The notes beneath the pieces are model-generated. The model saw nothing but the letters and a program-made list of their open reading frames with translations, was not told the DNA's origin and ran no database searches. Positions 1-12,766 of a stretch of 64,000 nt of DNA are shown piece by piece. Source of the stretch: Sanguinoderma infundibulare. Lineage: Eukaryota > Basidiomycota > Agaricomycetes > Polyporales > Polyporaceae. Numbering within the stretch: the stretch's first letter is position 1; each line of letters opens with the position of its first letter. Location of the stretch: contig JAVLRN010000003.1 of the NCBI GenBank assembly GCA_032821775.1, forward strand, positions 4,030,001 to 4,094,000, in the 5' to 3' direction. Both the position numbers and the translations under genes were made by a program.

Positions 1-2314
1 CCTTGGGAGGTCATCGAGAGGATAATCGGCCACTCCTCCGACGTCTCGACTCTCTACAGCTTTGCCCTCACTTGTCGCCAGCTTCATCCGCGCAGCGTCG
101 TTGTCCTCCTCCGCGACGTCCGACTCAAAGACCGGGACCAGCTTTTCGGCCTATGCGACGTGCTCAAAGCTAAGCCTCATCTGCAGCCCTTCGTTCGATC
201 AGTCAAGATACCCTCCCGGGAATTTGCTCCCTCCCCCCTCCTTTGCATGCTCCACAATCTCTCAGAGCTCAGATTGGAGGATTCAGGCTTGGAAATCCGT
301 ACTGTCCCCTTCCACGTCTCTGTCCTAACGTGCTGCCGGCGCTTCGGGGAACACATTCAGCACCTCTCCCTTTGGCGTCTAACATTCCCTACGTCCTCCG
401 CACTTTATCGGATGCTCTTGTCTTTTCCAAGGATCCGGTCTCTCACGTTAAACGGGGTGATTCGACGGGATGACGTGCACGGGGGTGTGATGAGGCAACG
501 CCTATCCGAACGACTACATCTGGAGACGCTGATGGTGGGTGCAGATCATCCTTTCCTGGTATCACAAGTCCTTTTCTCAACCTTGGACACTGACCGCTTG
601 TTTTTAGTTCGGTGCATCTTTATCCGATGCAGTGTTTGCACTCTTGTGCGAAGTGGCAGCCAACACCGTTGTGAACTTGTCTTCCGATCGCTTCTACCCC
701 TGGCACATCAAGAAATATGAGGAAAGCAAAACGTACCGCTGGTAAATAGACTGGACGAAACTTACTCATTCTGTTCATTGTAGCATTAGCCATACTACGC
801 TCCCCAACAAGTTGGATTCGCCTGAACTCATTGACACTGCGATCTAATGCGAGTACGGAAGGATTTCGATATATCATCGAGGTCTTGAAACACTTCCGTC
901 CTCCGAATCTACGAGAAGTCACCGTAGAAATTTCCACTCCTTCGCTTGCGGCACTCGTCGGGAATTTACAAGTTATTCTCGTCGAGAATTTACAACTTGA
1001 AGTTACTCCCAATCCCGAGCTATGTGCAGAGTTGGAGCGGAACCTCCTCACCTTCGCGTGCCCGATGATATCCATTGTCCCCAACGATCCGCCCACCATC
1101 TTCAGACACAGCTTTTGGAAGGACCAACTCAAGACGTACTTCCCTGGCGCGCTGAACCTTCTGACAATTGACTCGGGTGGCGTTGAATCAGGTGCGTTAT
1201 TTCACTTATTCCGCATGCAAAGGGGAAAAAGTCAAGTGGCTGATAAACTGTTGTCACTCAGTCATACAAGGTGGAATTAGGCATAATGCTGAAGTTCGCG
1301 CTCTCGTCACGTCCGGAGACGGAAGATGGGTCGCCACGGGGTCAGAAGACGGTACCATCATCATATGGGATTCCGAGAATGGGCGTGTCTCCCAGGAATG
1401 GGTCACTCACCACCACCGGCCTTGCCTTGCATTCTCCTCAGACAGCCAATGCATCATGTCCGCCAGCAGCCGATCTGGGCGGGTTAAAATCTGGAACATT
1501 TGGCCATCTGTAGACGAAATCGCCTCTTTAGAGATGGACACTCGGGATATCGACAGCTGTGCGTGGTCCAAGGACGGAGCATTCATCGTAGCGGGATCTC
1601 ATTACGAGGGGACCATCTGTGTCTGGGATGCACGCACATTCCAGCAGCTGCATGTCTGGAAGGCAGAAGACGCGGAGCATGAGATGCGGTTCATGGATTC
1701 CTCTTCGGACAGACGCGCGATCGTTACTACCCACTCGCGCCATGCTAACTTCGTCACGATCTGGGACATGGCATCAGGCAATCAGGGAGAAGGTCGTCCT
1801 TCGAGGGCACACCCGCCTCATCGCCGCGGCTAGGCTCAACCCCGAGTGCACGCGCCTCGTCACCGGGTCGTACGACGGCACCACCCGTATTTGGGACATG
1901 GAGACGGGCGAGGAGCTCTTGGTGATCCAGGAGCGGGGTGAGGTATTCGACGTGGCGTATTCACCCGATGGACGGCTAGTCCTATCGTTGGCAATGACCC
2001 GGAACGACTACGAACCTGGGCCTTCTTGTTCGATGAAAATAAGGGACGCGTTCAGCGGCACCTTACTCGTTTCTCTGGATGGACACGGTTATCGCGCTTC
2101 TGCCTGCTTTTCTCCATGTGGTGCCTATGTTGCATACTGCACCTCGGAGGTGTTCTTGTGGAGGATCAACGACGGGTTGTGCATTGCGAAGGTCTCCGGC
2201 GAGGTTCGGAAGTTTGCTTTCTCTCGAGACGGGAAGTCGCTGTGGTGCGGAGCTCTTGATGGGACAGTGTTCTTTCGTCGTCTATGCGATCTTATCCCTA
2301 CAGAACAAGATTGA
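1..2314 (+). pseudogene. F-box/WD40-repeat protein, 5' end outside window, frameshifted
   Basis: The first 534 bases read as an F-box-like N-terminus (PWEVIERIIGH, then LTCRQLHPRS), so the true start lies left of the window. A GT-AG intron at 535-607 joins in phase to FGASLSDAVF. Past the next intron (742-783) the continuing frame reads HTTLPNKLDSPELI and then hits a stop, while the middle region carries on in another frame (LNSLTLRS onward to about 1190), so a frameshift sits near 815-830. A further intron (about 1191-1270) leads into WD40 repeats with GSEDGTIIIWD and GSYDGTTRIWD cores. Near 1778 the frame shifts again inside a repeat, and the second frame runs to a stop at 2312. In this family an F-box with a propeller would recruit substrates to an SCF ubiquitin ligase. 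Two frameshifts suggest a pseudogene, though sequencing errors are possible. Confidence 0.65.
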
Positions 2315-2689
2315 TAGGATAGCAAGCTGTTGACTCGAATCATGACGTATTACGCAGTCCTCTTCACATGTACCATTGGTTCCGGAACGGTAGATATTCA
2401 CCCTGTATGTACTATATCGTGATAAGTCTCGTCAGTGACTTTCGATTGTCACAGAATGTATGTACGTACGTGGATCGGAACCCTGGATGTAGTCAATCGA
2501 TATCGTCGGACAGGTTGCTTACTCTTGAGCCGGCCATCAACACTCAACCAGTTAGGAACCAGGAGTATGTCCCCCACCACAGTACAGTGCGCGTTGCAGG
2601 GCGGCTTGATGTGACCGTACGCCAGGTAGACCCCCTCGGCGGTTGCGCGTGCCAGCCAACCGTACTCAGTCGCCCTGCATCCGCGCGAA

Positions 2690-3740
2690 CGCGTCCCGCA
2701 AGTGCTCCGGACGTCGTCGGACGCCTTCGGTGGCTCCGCTAACAGCGCGCACACCGGCAGCGGCTGGCGTCGTGCTCCGGGCTCTCCTCCCTCCTTAACC
2801 ATTTCGCGTCGCCCGCCCGGTGCGCCTTCCGCTTCCCGAGCGCAGGCGGCTCACCGGAGCCGTGCGGCGCAGCGTCGCGCACGTACGCGTCCTCGAGGGA
2901 CTTCTCGACCTCAAGGTCGGCGATGATGGGCACGCGGACCATCTCGAACGCGAGGAAGCCGACGACTCTATCGACGGTGTTGTCACCGGTCTTGAAGCTT
3001 GAAGATTGGAGTCGAGCGAGGAGGGGAGGTTGAGGCACTCTTCGCTTTGCGGTAGATGAACGAGACTCGGCGGCGGTCGGAATAGTGCCGATACTCTTCG
3101 CGCGTCATTTAACGGGTTGAGCTGTCTGCTTCCTACAGAAGAGGTATCAAAAGAAGATGGACATGCAAGGCATGAGGGATAGGGATTGAAAGGAGACGTA
3201 TCTTGAGCGGCGGTCGAATGGAGGTTTCGTGAGCATCCTCGTCCTCCTCATCGTCCGCAGGAGTACCGAAGCGGGATGCCGTGACTTGGAAGTTAACTTG
3301 AAGTTAATTACCGGCAGGCCTGCTGAGATTTCGAAGTCCACTGTGTCGCGCGGGCTGTGGGATGTTGCTCCGAAGCCGGTGATTGTCCCCCTTGAGATCT
3401 CCGCTGATGCGCTCCGTACTAGGTCGCGAAGATGATGATTGCGAAGTCAATGCATCCGGCCATCCTGCTGGACTTCGACACGTCCACCCCCTCCCCCATG
3501 GGAGTCGTTCGTGCACTTTCGAACGTGTTTCTATGAGAAATGTGTTCGCAGACGGTCGACCTTCGCTCGGTCATGACGGATGAAGACGATAAGGTCAGCG
3601 GAGAGATATCGTGCACCCCAGCGCGCGGCCCCCTGCAGCATCTGAAGCACATTCTCGATAAGCTGACTCCGCACGATGTCCTTCAAAGACTGACCGTCTC
3701 CGGCGCTGCGCATAGTCGCCTGACATCCCGTCCTGAATAT
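2690..3740 (-). pseudogene. SPT3-like (SAGA histone-fold subunit) pseudogene, copy B
   Basis: On the minus strand, 3720-3530 reads SLKDIVRSQLIENVLQ, then GARYLSADLIVFIRHDRAKV and RLRTHFS, the histone-fold segment of SPT3, the SAGA subunit that contacts TBP. After a stop and frame changes, 3340-3150 holds a degenerate acidic linker. Bases 3038-2739 give the conserved C-terminal block (FKTGDNTVDRVVGFLAFEMV, then LEVEKSLEDA). A last piece, EPPKASDDVRS, lies near 2780-2730 in yet another frame. The order of blocks matches the parent, but several frame changes and stops prevent one protein. It sits directly downstream of, and in the same direction as, copy A. Confidence 0.7.
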
Positions 3741-4765
3741 GCTCCGGGCGCAACGACGTCCGCGCCTCCGGCGGTTCCGTGAACAGCGCGCACACCGGAA
3801 GCGGCTGGTCCGCGTCGTGCTCCGGGTTCGCCTTCCGCCGCAGCCGCTTCGCGTCGCCCCAACCCCCAGGCCGAGGTGCGCTTGCACTTGCCGAGGGAGG
3901 GCGAAGAGCGGGAGTCGTGCCATGCACGCGTCCTCAAGCAACTTCTTGACCTCGAGTCCCGCGATGGTGAGTGCGCGGACGATCTCGAACGTGAGGAAGC
4001 CGAAGACGTTGACGGTGTCGTCGGTCTTGAAGTGGAGCGGGCGACCTTTGAAGCGTTTCGCCTTGCGGTCGGCGAACGAGGTTTGGCGGCAGTTGGAGTA
4101 GCCCATCATTGGACCCACCGGGTATCGTCGTCCGCTTCCTGAGAAAGCATCAGACACTCGGCACAAGAGGTTGGAGTCGAAGAATCGCGGGGACGCAGGG
4201 ACGTACCTTGAGCCGCTGGATGGAGGCGTGATCCTCAATGTCGTCTTCGTCCTCTTAATTATCCGCAGACAGGGCCTCGACAAACATGATCACGGTCTCT
4301 CAAAGTAACTTGATAGCAACCTTCTGTGCCTTCGCGGTGAGCATACGCATGCTCGCGACATAGGGGGTCCTGAGAGACCACGCACCATCCGCGCCGTTCT
4401 CTAGCTGCTCGACTTTAATGTCGCCACTCCCTTCTCCACCTTTCGCGTATTACAGGACGCCTTCCATGAGAGATACGTTCGCAGACTGTTGACCCCTGGC
4501 TCGACCGTGACGGAAAAGCTGTTGCGTCCTCCGAAGAGATGTCAGGCGCCACAAGCCCGCGAGCCTGTCGTTCAGGAGGACATTCAGTGAAATAGAAATG
4601 TGTCAAGCGATGCGCATGGACTCACGGGCTCCATAGCCTGACTCCGGACGATGTCCACGACGAGATAGACCGTCTCCGTGTTGGGGTCCTGCAGCTGGGT
4701 CTCTCCAAAAACAACTATCATCTGCGAGATCTCTTGAGAGCACTTGTATGCGCGTCAGGGCACCT
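3690..4765 (-). pseudogene. SPT3-like (SAGA histone-fold subunit) pseudogene, copy A
   Basis: Read on the minus strand, 4760-4610 gives EISQMIVVFGETQ, DPNTETVYLVVDIVRSQ, the start of the SPT3 histone fold. The second half of the fold (4560-4430) survives only as out-of-frame remnants that still match RHDRAKV and LRTYLSW at the DNA level. Bases 4283-3880 are well preserved: YSNCRQTSFADRKAKRFKG, then FKTDDTVNVFGFLTFEIVRA and LEVKKLLEDA. The copy ends with EPPEARTSLRPEHIQDG near 3760-3700, running straight into copy B. A functional SPT3 would act inside SAGA in transcription activation; this copy cannot encode one chain. Confidence 0.7.
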
Positions 4766-4974
4766 CCGCGGGGGATGTCTTTTGGCTTCCGTAGCCATAA
4801 CGGCCCTCGAGTTGTCGAGTCGATGAAGAGTAGGTGGTACTGTCTGATGATGGTTCCTATCAAGTCGTGGGCGCCTCATTGTCCGTCATCTTTGTCGTCG
4901 ACGTCCATCATCCTCCGGGCTCCCTCGACGCGGACTTGCACGCTGCTCTTTCCACTTATCCTCGCTCTAGCAGA
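4764..4974. other. short intergenic region, divergent promoter position
   Basis: This 210-base gap separates the 5' end of SPT3-like pseudogene copy A (leftward) from the PP4 gene (rightward). It should contain the PP4 promoter. I see no clear TATA box or other named motif. Confidence 0.3.
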
Positions 4975-6333
4975 ATGCCGAGTGACCTAGACAAGTTCGT
5001 CATCGTCGTCTGCAAGCCGATACCCGTTCCACTCAGTCCTTGACGTGCCCCGGCAGACAAATCGAGCAGCTCCTTCGGTGCGAGCCCATCTCCGAAGAGC
5101 AAGTCAAGCGGCTTTGTCTCAAGGCCCGCGAGATCCTCATTGAGGAGGCCAATGTGCAGGTGGTCGACTCCCCAGTAACAGTGAGTACATCGCGAATTGG
5201 TCGTGTGCTGGGACGAACGCGCCAAGTAACGCAGGGTTCGAGATATGCGGGGACATACACGGGCAGTTCTGGGACATGATGGAGCTCTTCAAGGTCGGCG
5301 GGCCGTGCCCAGAGACGAATTACTTGTTCATGGGTACGTGCATAGCGCGTCGGACGCGTCTTTGTGCTGAGCTTCATACCCCAGGCGACTTTGTCGACCG
5401 CGGCTTTTACAGCGTCGAGACTTTCCTCCTCCTGCTTGCCCTCAAAGTCCGCTATCCCGAACGCATGACCCTGATCCGCGGAAACCACGAGTCAAGACAA
5501 ATCACCCAGGTGTACGGCTTCTACGACGAGTGTCAAAGAAAGTATGGGAGCAGCAACGTTTGGAGGTGGTGTTGTGAGGTCTTCGACTACCTTGCGTTGG
5601 GTGCCATCGTGGATGGAAGGGTGTTTTGTGTGCACGGAGGGTTGAGTCCCAGTCTGCAGAGCATCGACCAGGTGAGTTTCATCATGTTCGTATTCGACCA
5701 CCGCGCCCCCCTCAACCCACCGTATGCCCAGATACGCACGATTGACCGGAAGCAGGAGGTGCCGCACGATGGGGCAATGTGCGACCTATTGTGGTCAGAC
5801 CCTGACGGTCCGTCGTGTTCTCTTCCGTCCCTGCATCTCCATCTTGTTCTCCCTTTGGACCCTGACCGACGGTCGATGTTGGGCAGACATTACCGGTTGG
5901 GGGCTCTCCCCGCGTGGTGCCGGCTACCTCTTTGGTGCCGATATCACGAAGATGTTCGCGCACCGCAACGGGATAGACCTCATCGCGCGCGCACATCAGC
6001 TCGCTATGGAAGGCTACAAACTCATGTTCGACAAAACGATCGTCACCGTCTGGAGTGCGCCAAATTACTGCTATCGGTGCGTGGACCTCGCTTCGTGGAC
6101 GGCTTCCACTCGAACAAACCCTCCATGTACAGATGCGGCAACGTCGCATCCATACTCGAACTGGACGAGTATCTCGGGCAAGAATACAAAGTCTTTTCAC
6201 ATGCGCCCTCGGTATGTCGACCTGGCTTGCCATCTCCGACGCAGAACCCGCTGACCGCAACCGAACGTCGTAATTCCCACAGGACGTGCGATCGATACCT
6301 GCGAAACGTCCTCCGGCTGATTACTTCCTGTGA
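4975..6333 (+). CDS. PPH3: Serine/threonine protein phosphatase PP4 catalytic subunit
   Basis: Eight exons (4975-4994, 5057-5180, 5243-5333, 5385-5671, 5732-5807, 5887-6076, 6133-6211, 6283-6333) join in phase to 305 residues, close to the usual ~307. The start [18 protein letters not shown] matches PP4-type N-termini. All metallophosphatase motifs are present: GDIHGQ, GDFVDRG, GNHESRQ, then [12 protein letters not shown]. The protein ends in DYFL, whose last leucine is carboxyl-methylated in PP2A-like enzymes. PP4 dephosphorylates gamma-H2AX and DNA-damage targets with its regulatory subunits; it acts in nucleus and cytosol. All introns are GT-AG; the fifth has a weak donor (GTCCGT). The wording [16 protein letters not shown] and [19 protein letters not shown] argues for PP4 over PP2A or PP6. 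Confidence 0.93.
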
Positions 6334-8864
6334 TCCCGATCACGCGGGGCTCCGTCGCTGCCAGAGGTTCCGACTCCGAAGGGGAGCATCGGAGAAGTCT
6401 GAGCTGTTTGTTCCTGTTACGTTCTTGTTGAACAGCGCTGTTGTACTTTGTTGTAGCCCTATCCGATCGTGCGACTCCGGTGTCGTGGTGTGCATCCGGA
6501 GTACGTGCCTTAGATCAAGTGATCGAAACCACCGTTTATGTCCCACTACCGATCCGTTCCTTGGGCGTGCTGGGCGGCTCGCTGATGTACTGTGAGTCCC
6601 ATGTAATCATACGTTTGGGTCAGAGGATGGCTCATGGATTTGGATTGGACCAACCCTGGTGGTTTGAATGCTTTCTACTGTAGGAGATGATCATCGTAGC
6701 GTGGCCGCGCCCTTCTCTCCTGGTCGTTTATTTGTCGTCACCCGTTTTGCCAGCCGCAGCTTGAGCAGACCTGCGCGAGAAACGGCGAGAGCAGCCACCC
6801 ACAAACTTGCCGCTACCTGCCTGACGCTACAAGGGCGGGGTGCGACTGCTTACCACCATGTCAGACCCAGTCGTACCGATTCACCCAGCCTCGCGCACGG
6901 GCAAACCAGGAGACTGGCGCTGCACCTGTTGGCCTGCCTGCTGGTCTCGAGTTCCTATTCGGCAGGATCTACAAAACCCCAAATCACATCCAATGCTCTC
7001 GAGTGGATCCCGTACTGCATCCGCATGTGCCCGGGGCATCCAGCCATGCTATAGTTCGCGCAACGAGGCCACCTTCCATGACCCAACGCCGCCTCCCTGG
7101 CCACGGCCCACCCGACCGAGCTCTGCTATCGCACTATTGACACCGAGGACACGGACAAGCGCGCGTTCCCGGCCGCCGACCGACCCTCGCCGCGCAGATC
7201 CTCCCGATCCAGCGAGCACGAACGGAATGCGCTGGTCCTTAGAGTCGACCGGCACTCCAGGGCCCAGAGTTCCCACTGACCGAACCTCCGCCAGGGTCGT
7301 ACCGTGACGGGAGCGCGATGAAGATCGTTTTGTGGCTCCCGACTAGAAGCAGGAGCTGCTGGACATGTCCAGTGCAACTCGGTCCATGTACCAGGCTCTT
7401 CCGCATCGTTCGCGAAGATGAAATGACGGCGTTCGTAAAATCGTGATGCCGTCCACCACCGCCAGCTCGGTCTTTCCCTCTTACATCGATATACTCCCTA
7501 CTCGTTCGACCGATTCCCTTAACGTCGTTGGGGAGACCCACGCACGGTGGCATCGCATCCGACGGACGTTCGGCGATCTGCACGAATCTCGGCAACGTGG
7601 GTCGTGTCTGCGTGTGGCCATCAGGTGCCATCCCCAACGTCCACCACTGGCAGGTCAAGCAAGATGCAAGTTCTGCCGACGACTCAAAATGCCATGGCAG
7701 GCCCCTGCACCCGCTCTTCGGCATCCGCATCCGGCCCCCAGCCGTCTTCAAGTTGACGAGTCCCAGTCCGAGTCCGAGTCGGAATCAGCGGAAACCTCGC
7801 TCGCCTTCACAACTGACAACAAGTGAGTGATGCTGTCACTGTCACTGTCAACGTTCACGTTCAACCCCGCAAAAGATCATCGAGATTGCAAGATCCACGC
7901 AGCCACGTTCGAGTGACAAAAACCTGCACGTACATCGACAATGACACAATGACAATGAAACATGTATACGCATACGTATACGTACCGATCCACGTACACC
8001 TCAAGTTCATCTCCGTTCTGACCCTCACGCCCACTCGTCCAGGGCCGCGCCCATCGGGCGGGAGGAGCATCCAGGGGAAGAGGAAGGGGGGGCAGTTCCA
8101 GGCGTGCATCAGTGGCCGCCGATCGTCACCTGTTCGGACGAAGGTGCGCGATGGCCCCTTCGTGGGAAACAGCGCATTCAAACGGCAAGCTGCAGAGGCT
8201 GGAGCCCGAGCCCGAGACGCAGGTGCCATCCACAGCTCGATACCGGCACTACAATTCCGTGTTCCGCGCAGCCTCAGGGAGAGGAGAGTTTGACTTCATT
8301 TTGACTTCTTTCCGGGTCTCTGTTCCGTGTTAACTTACAATATTGCATACCGCCTGACTCCGGTAAGATCGTCGATTCGGATGTCGATTGTCGCTCGAGC
8401 TCGAACGCGTGGACGACGACGAGGCTGTCGTGCTCGAGCTCGAAGCAATGCGATACACGATGTGGATCGGTAATCGGTAACCTCTAGATGGTATTGCTAG
8501 TGTGAATACAAGCGACGAACATTAGCCAGTTGCGTGCACGTCTTCAGAACGGTGTGCAAATGCGTTATGGAACAAGATCGGCGAGAAATCGAAATCGAAA
8601 TCTAACAATTCCTTGTATCGTATCTGTATCGGCATGCATACAACAACAATAGGGTTGGTTGGTTTGGGGCAGAGAGAGCCCGGGGGAGGCTACTAGTGCT
8701 ACGTGGAAAACAAATTATGCGGCTACAAAAAAGTTCGTGTGTGCGTGTGCTTGGGATGGTGCTGCTGCTGCTGCTGGTCGTCGTGATCGTACAGTCGTCA
8801 CAGTAGTACAAGGATGCGCGATAGGAGAGGAGGAGGAGGAGGTGGTGGTGGTGGTGACATGCGT
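6334..8864. other. 2.5-kb region without recognisable genes
   Basis: Between the 3' ends of PP4 and ARB1 I find only short, compositionally biased reading frames. Bases near 7760-7790 encode a serine/glutamate run built from repeated AGTCCG-type hexamers. Bases 8820-8855 are purine-rich simple sequence just past the ARB1 stop and probably belong to its 3' UTR. Confidence 0.4.
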
Positions 8865-11608
8865 CTATACGCCCTTGGTCTTGCTCGTCGTCTTGCTGAA
8901 CAGCTTCGCCTTCTCGAGCGCAGCGTAACCTGAACGTTAAAAAACGCAAGGAACCAAAACTCGTCAGCATCCCGCACGCGGTACGAAAGGCAGCAGCAGC
9001 GAGCATGGCGGGCAGCCGACGTACTGTTCTTCGCGAGCAGGTTCTTGTAGTCCACGATGGTGATGTCTTCCTTGGTCAGGTTCTTGATCTTCCTGCCCTT
9101 CACTTCCCACAGCTCCTCGGCGACTTGAGAAATCAGCCCTGAAGAAAGAAGGGCGCGAGCGAACACGAAGCAACACGCGTCAGCCAGCTGTCGTCCAATC
9201 TCTCCCTCGCTCTCCCCGCAAAATGAAAGAATCGTAATCGGGCAGAAGCCCACAAGCCACATCATGCCTTGCATGGCGGTGCACCGCAGCCTGGGCTTCC
9301 CATAGACCCCGACTCCGTCCGCGCTGCCAGGGGCCCGAACGCCGGGCTTCGGGCTTCATGACAGACGAACGTTGAAAGAATCGAACGAAATGAAATGAAA
9401 GCTTACGGAAGTCGTGCGAGACGATGACGACACCGCCCTCGTACTCTTTGATCGCCCTCGCAAGCGCGTCGATCGACGCCATGTCCAAGTGGTTCGTCGG
9501 CTCGTCGAGCAGCAGGATGTGCGGGTACTCCATCGCCAGCTGCGCGAACACGACCCTGCGCACGTACGCGAGAAGCGAGGAGCAAAAGCAAAACGAACAA
9601 ACGTGCCCGGTCAGCTGTCCCTGCCTCTCACTTTACACGAGAAAATGCGCCAACGCACCGGTTCCGCAACCCGTCCGAAAGCTGCTTGATCGGCGCGGTC
9701 TGGTGGGCGCCAGAGAGACCGAAGCGCCCCAACTGCGCGCGCCACGCCTGGATGTCCTTGTCCGGGAACTTTTCGTGGTAGAGCGACTGGAGGTGCTCGA
9801 TCGGCGGCTTGTCGTACGGAAGCTGGTCCGCTGAGTGCTGCGAGTACTTGGCGAGCTTGAGGCCGACGTGCCGCGAGACCGTGCCCTCGACGGGCTGCAG
9901 CGCGCCGGTGATGAGGTTGAGCAGGGTCGACTTGCCGGTACCGTTCTGGCCGACAATCGCGATGCGCGAGTCCATACTGAGAAGTGAAGCGGAAATGGAT
10001 CAGCGTCCGATCCTGTCACACGGGAGGGAGATAGCCCGGGGCCGGGGACGTACTCGATACCGAACGATAGGTTCTTGTACAGGTAGTCCTCGGGTTTCCC
10101 CGAGTACGAGAACGCGACGTCGTTGAAGGCGAGGATGGGGGGTGGGAGCTTCGCGATGTCCTCGAAGTTGAACCTGAGCGGCTTCGGGAGCTCGACCTTC
10201 TCGATGAGCCCAGCCGCCTCCATCTTGTCGATGATCTTCTGCTTCGATTTCGCCTGCTTGACCAGGTTCGCGTACGTGCCGGCTGATGCGATGAACCTAA
10301 GATCCAAGTCGTCACACACGACGTCGTCATCATCAGGAACGCGCGACGCATAGCCGACGTCAAACGGCACACCAGACGGAAAAGAAACGAATCCTAGACG
10401 TACTTTTTGATGTGCGCGATTTCATCCTGCTGCTTGTTGTACGCCTTCATCTGGTTCACCTCGTTCTCCTGCTTCGTTCGGACGTACGTCGAGTAGTTGC
10501 CTCCGTAGTACACCAGCTTCTTCTTGGGCGTGAGGTCCATGATGTTCGTGCACACGGTGTCCATGAAGTCCTGCGAGTGCGAGGTGATGACGAGAATGTG
10601 GTTGTACATCGACAGGTACGCCTCGAGCCACACGACAGCCTCGAGGTCCAGATGGTTCGTCGGCTCGTCGAGCAGCAGCAGGTGCGGCTTGACGAACAGC
10701 GCGCGCGCGAGCGCGACGCGCATCCGCCACCCTCCCGACATGTCCCGCGTCGGCCGCGCCATCATCTGCTGGGAGAACCCGAGCCCGTGGAGGATCGAGC
10801 CGGCCTTGGCCTCGAACGTGGACGGGTCCATCTCCTCGAGCTCCTCGTATAGCTGGTCGAGCAGCACCTCGTCGACGTCGTCGGCGACGGAGAGGTCCTC
10901 GATGCGCTGCTCGAGCTTCGTGACCTTCTCCTTCGCCGACTGGACGATGTAGTCGACCGCGTTCACGTCCGACGGCTCCGCCTCGCCGCGCACAAGGTAA
11001 ATGTCGATGTGATCCGGGATCTCGATGTCGCGCTCCGCGATGGACTGCAGCAGCGTCGACTGCAGATACGTATACAGATGCGATCGCGATGGGACGGAAA
11101 AAGCGGACACATAGGTAAATAAAATAAACGAGAGCACACGTGTACGCAAGTAGCGCAGCCACGCACCTTCCCGGACCCGTTCTCGCCCAGGAGCCCATAG
11201 CGCTGCCCGTAGTTGAGCGAGATCTCCGCGCCCTCGATGAGCAGCCGGCCGTGAAAAGAGAGCGTGTAAGAGTCGATCTTGATGTCCCGCCCCTTCGCGT
11301 CCGACACCAGCACGCCCGCCGCGCTCCTGCGCTCTCACATGAACACAGATAACTCAGAACGAAACTGGGAGCGGGACGCACCGATCCGTCGCAATCTGCA
11401 GCTTCGCCATCGCGCTCAGGTCCTCCTGGCTCGTCGCGGCGGACATGCTCGTCAGCGGCGTGTTCGTCGCGCTCCCATTCGCGGACCCGGCCGGGGTGGA
11501 CGTGCTCGTCGACGCATCCGTCGCCGTCTCCTTGCCCTTATTTTTCGCGGATTGTTTCGCCGCCTTCTCGGCGAGCCGCTTCTGCTTTGATGCCGAAACC
11601 GGGGGCAT
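8865..11608 (-). CDS. ARB1: ABC-F ATPase ARB1 (ABCF2 type), ribosome biogenesis
   Basis: Eight exons (11608-11382, 11326-11167, 11059-10404, 10296-10054, 9976-9659, 9555-9407, 9138-9025, 8929-8865) join in phase to 643 residues. The start [20 protein letters not shown] is a basic N-terminal tail typical of this family. There are two ATPase cassettes and no membrane segments. Cassette 1 has GENGSGKST (Walker A, split by an intron), [15 protein letters not shown] (signature) and [16 protein letters not shown] (Walker B). Cassette 2 has GQNGTGKST, a weak signature ([16 protein letters not shown]) and [15 protein letters not shown], then VSHDF. Yeast Arb1 is a shuttling ATPase needed for 40S and 60S biogenesis. 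The C-terminus ends in lysine-rich [12 protein letters not shown]. The gene looks intact. Confidence 0.92.
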
Positions 11609-12766
11609 CGTCGTTGTCGTCGGGCTCAGGAAGTCGTGATGGGATGGAAAGAATGGGCTCGAGGACGGCGAGGAGGGAGAAGGGCGAACGAAGGAGAGGA
11701 GACAAGGCAACTGAGAGAGACCCAAGTATCGATCTCGCTGTGGCGCATAAATTTCCGCTTAGATCATACATCATTGATCTCGCATCCATATTTGGTAACC
11801 GTTTAAGTTCGTCCGCTTACGATTGGCCACATCTTCGTCTGCATCGGACTGCTCGCCCCAGGACTGTCCAAGGGAGACACACACACACCACTCTCAGTAC
11901 GTGCATGTGGAGTAAGTATCTTGCACAATTCCATTATAAAAACGATGCTCTACGATGATGGACGGACGAGGAGGAGAGTACCAAGAAGTACGCGATACAC
12001 GACAGAGCGGGATATATACAAGCGACTGGTATGTACGATGAGACAGAGATCACAGTCCGAGCGATTCCATGGAGGGGAGAGAGAGGGACCTAGCAGGATG
12101 AGGCGATACAACTAGCGAGCGGGAGCAGTACGATAGGTGGTGGACGAGCAGACGGTAAGCGATAGAGAGACGCATGAACGCGAGCACGAGATTACTATAG
12201 AACATGGGATACGATGGAGACGGAGAGATAGACATGGCAATATCAAACATGGTGGTGAGCAGATGGTGGATGGATGCGGATGCGGATGCGGATGCGATGG
12301 AACAGGGACAGAAAGGTATACAGCGAACGGAAATAAATAACCCCCTCGCGCGCGTGGCGAGCGAGAACTCGGGGAGGTACTATAGTATACTGTAGCAGTA
12401 GTCGAGAGCAGCTTGATGGCGGCAGGGCAGCGAGTGCGCGGTAGTGGTGCTTTTGATGGTAATAAAAGATATACGATGGTGATGGACCGAATTAAAAGGT
12501 GAATATGATGCGGGGTAGATACTTATGCGACGGGAGAGGAGAGGGACAGTGGAAATGAGCAGGACGGACAGCAACAGCATTGACAAGGGGATCGAACGGG
12601 ACAGAACGGGATGGGAAACCGACGAGAAAGGACGGGGATCGACACAGACAAAACCAACCATGAAACCGCAAGCGGTGAAATGCAGACAGCAATCCGTGAG
12701 ATGAACTCACAGACGTGGACCGGACCAGGAGCACGGATAAACGAACGCGTCCTGAATCCACCAGTT
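11609..12766. other. intergenic region between ARB1 5' end and NRG1-like 3' end
   Basis: This stretch must hold the ARB1 promoter and 5' UTR on its left side and the 3' UTR of the NRG1-like gene on its right. Bases 11876-11890 are a CA-rich run. Short simple repeats occur, but no reading frame looks coding. Confidence 0.4.
12272..12295. repeat. hexanucleotide microsatellite (GGATGC)4
   Basis: Four perfect tandem copies of GGATGC are visible in the region between ARB1 and the NRG1-like gene. It is a simple repeat that could vary between strains. Confidence 0.85.

Noticed and set aside
8602..9006. Frame containing a histidine run near the ARB1 3' end
   Set aside because: It comes from simple purine-rich repeats in the 3' UTR and last exons of ARB1.
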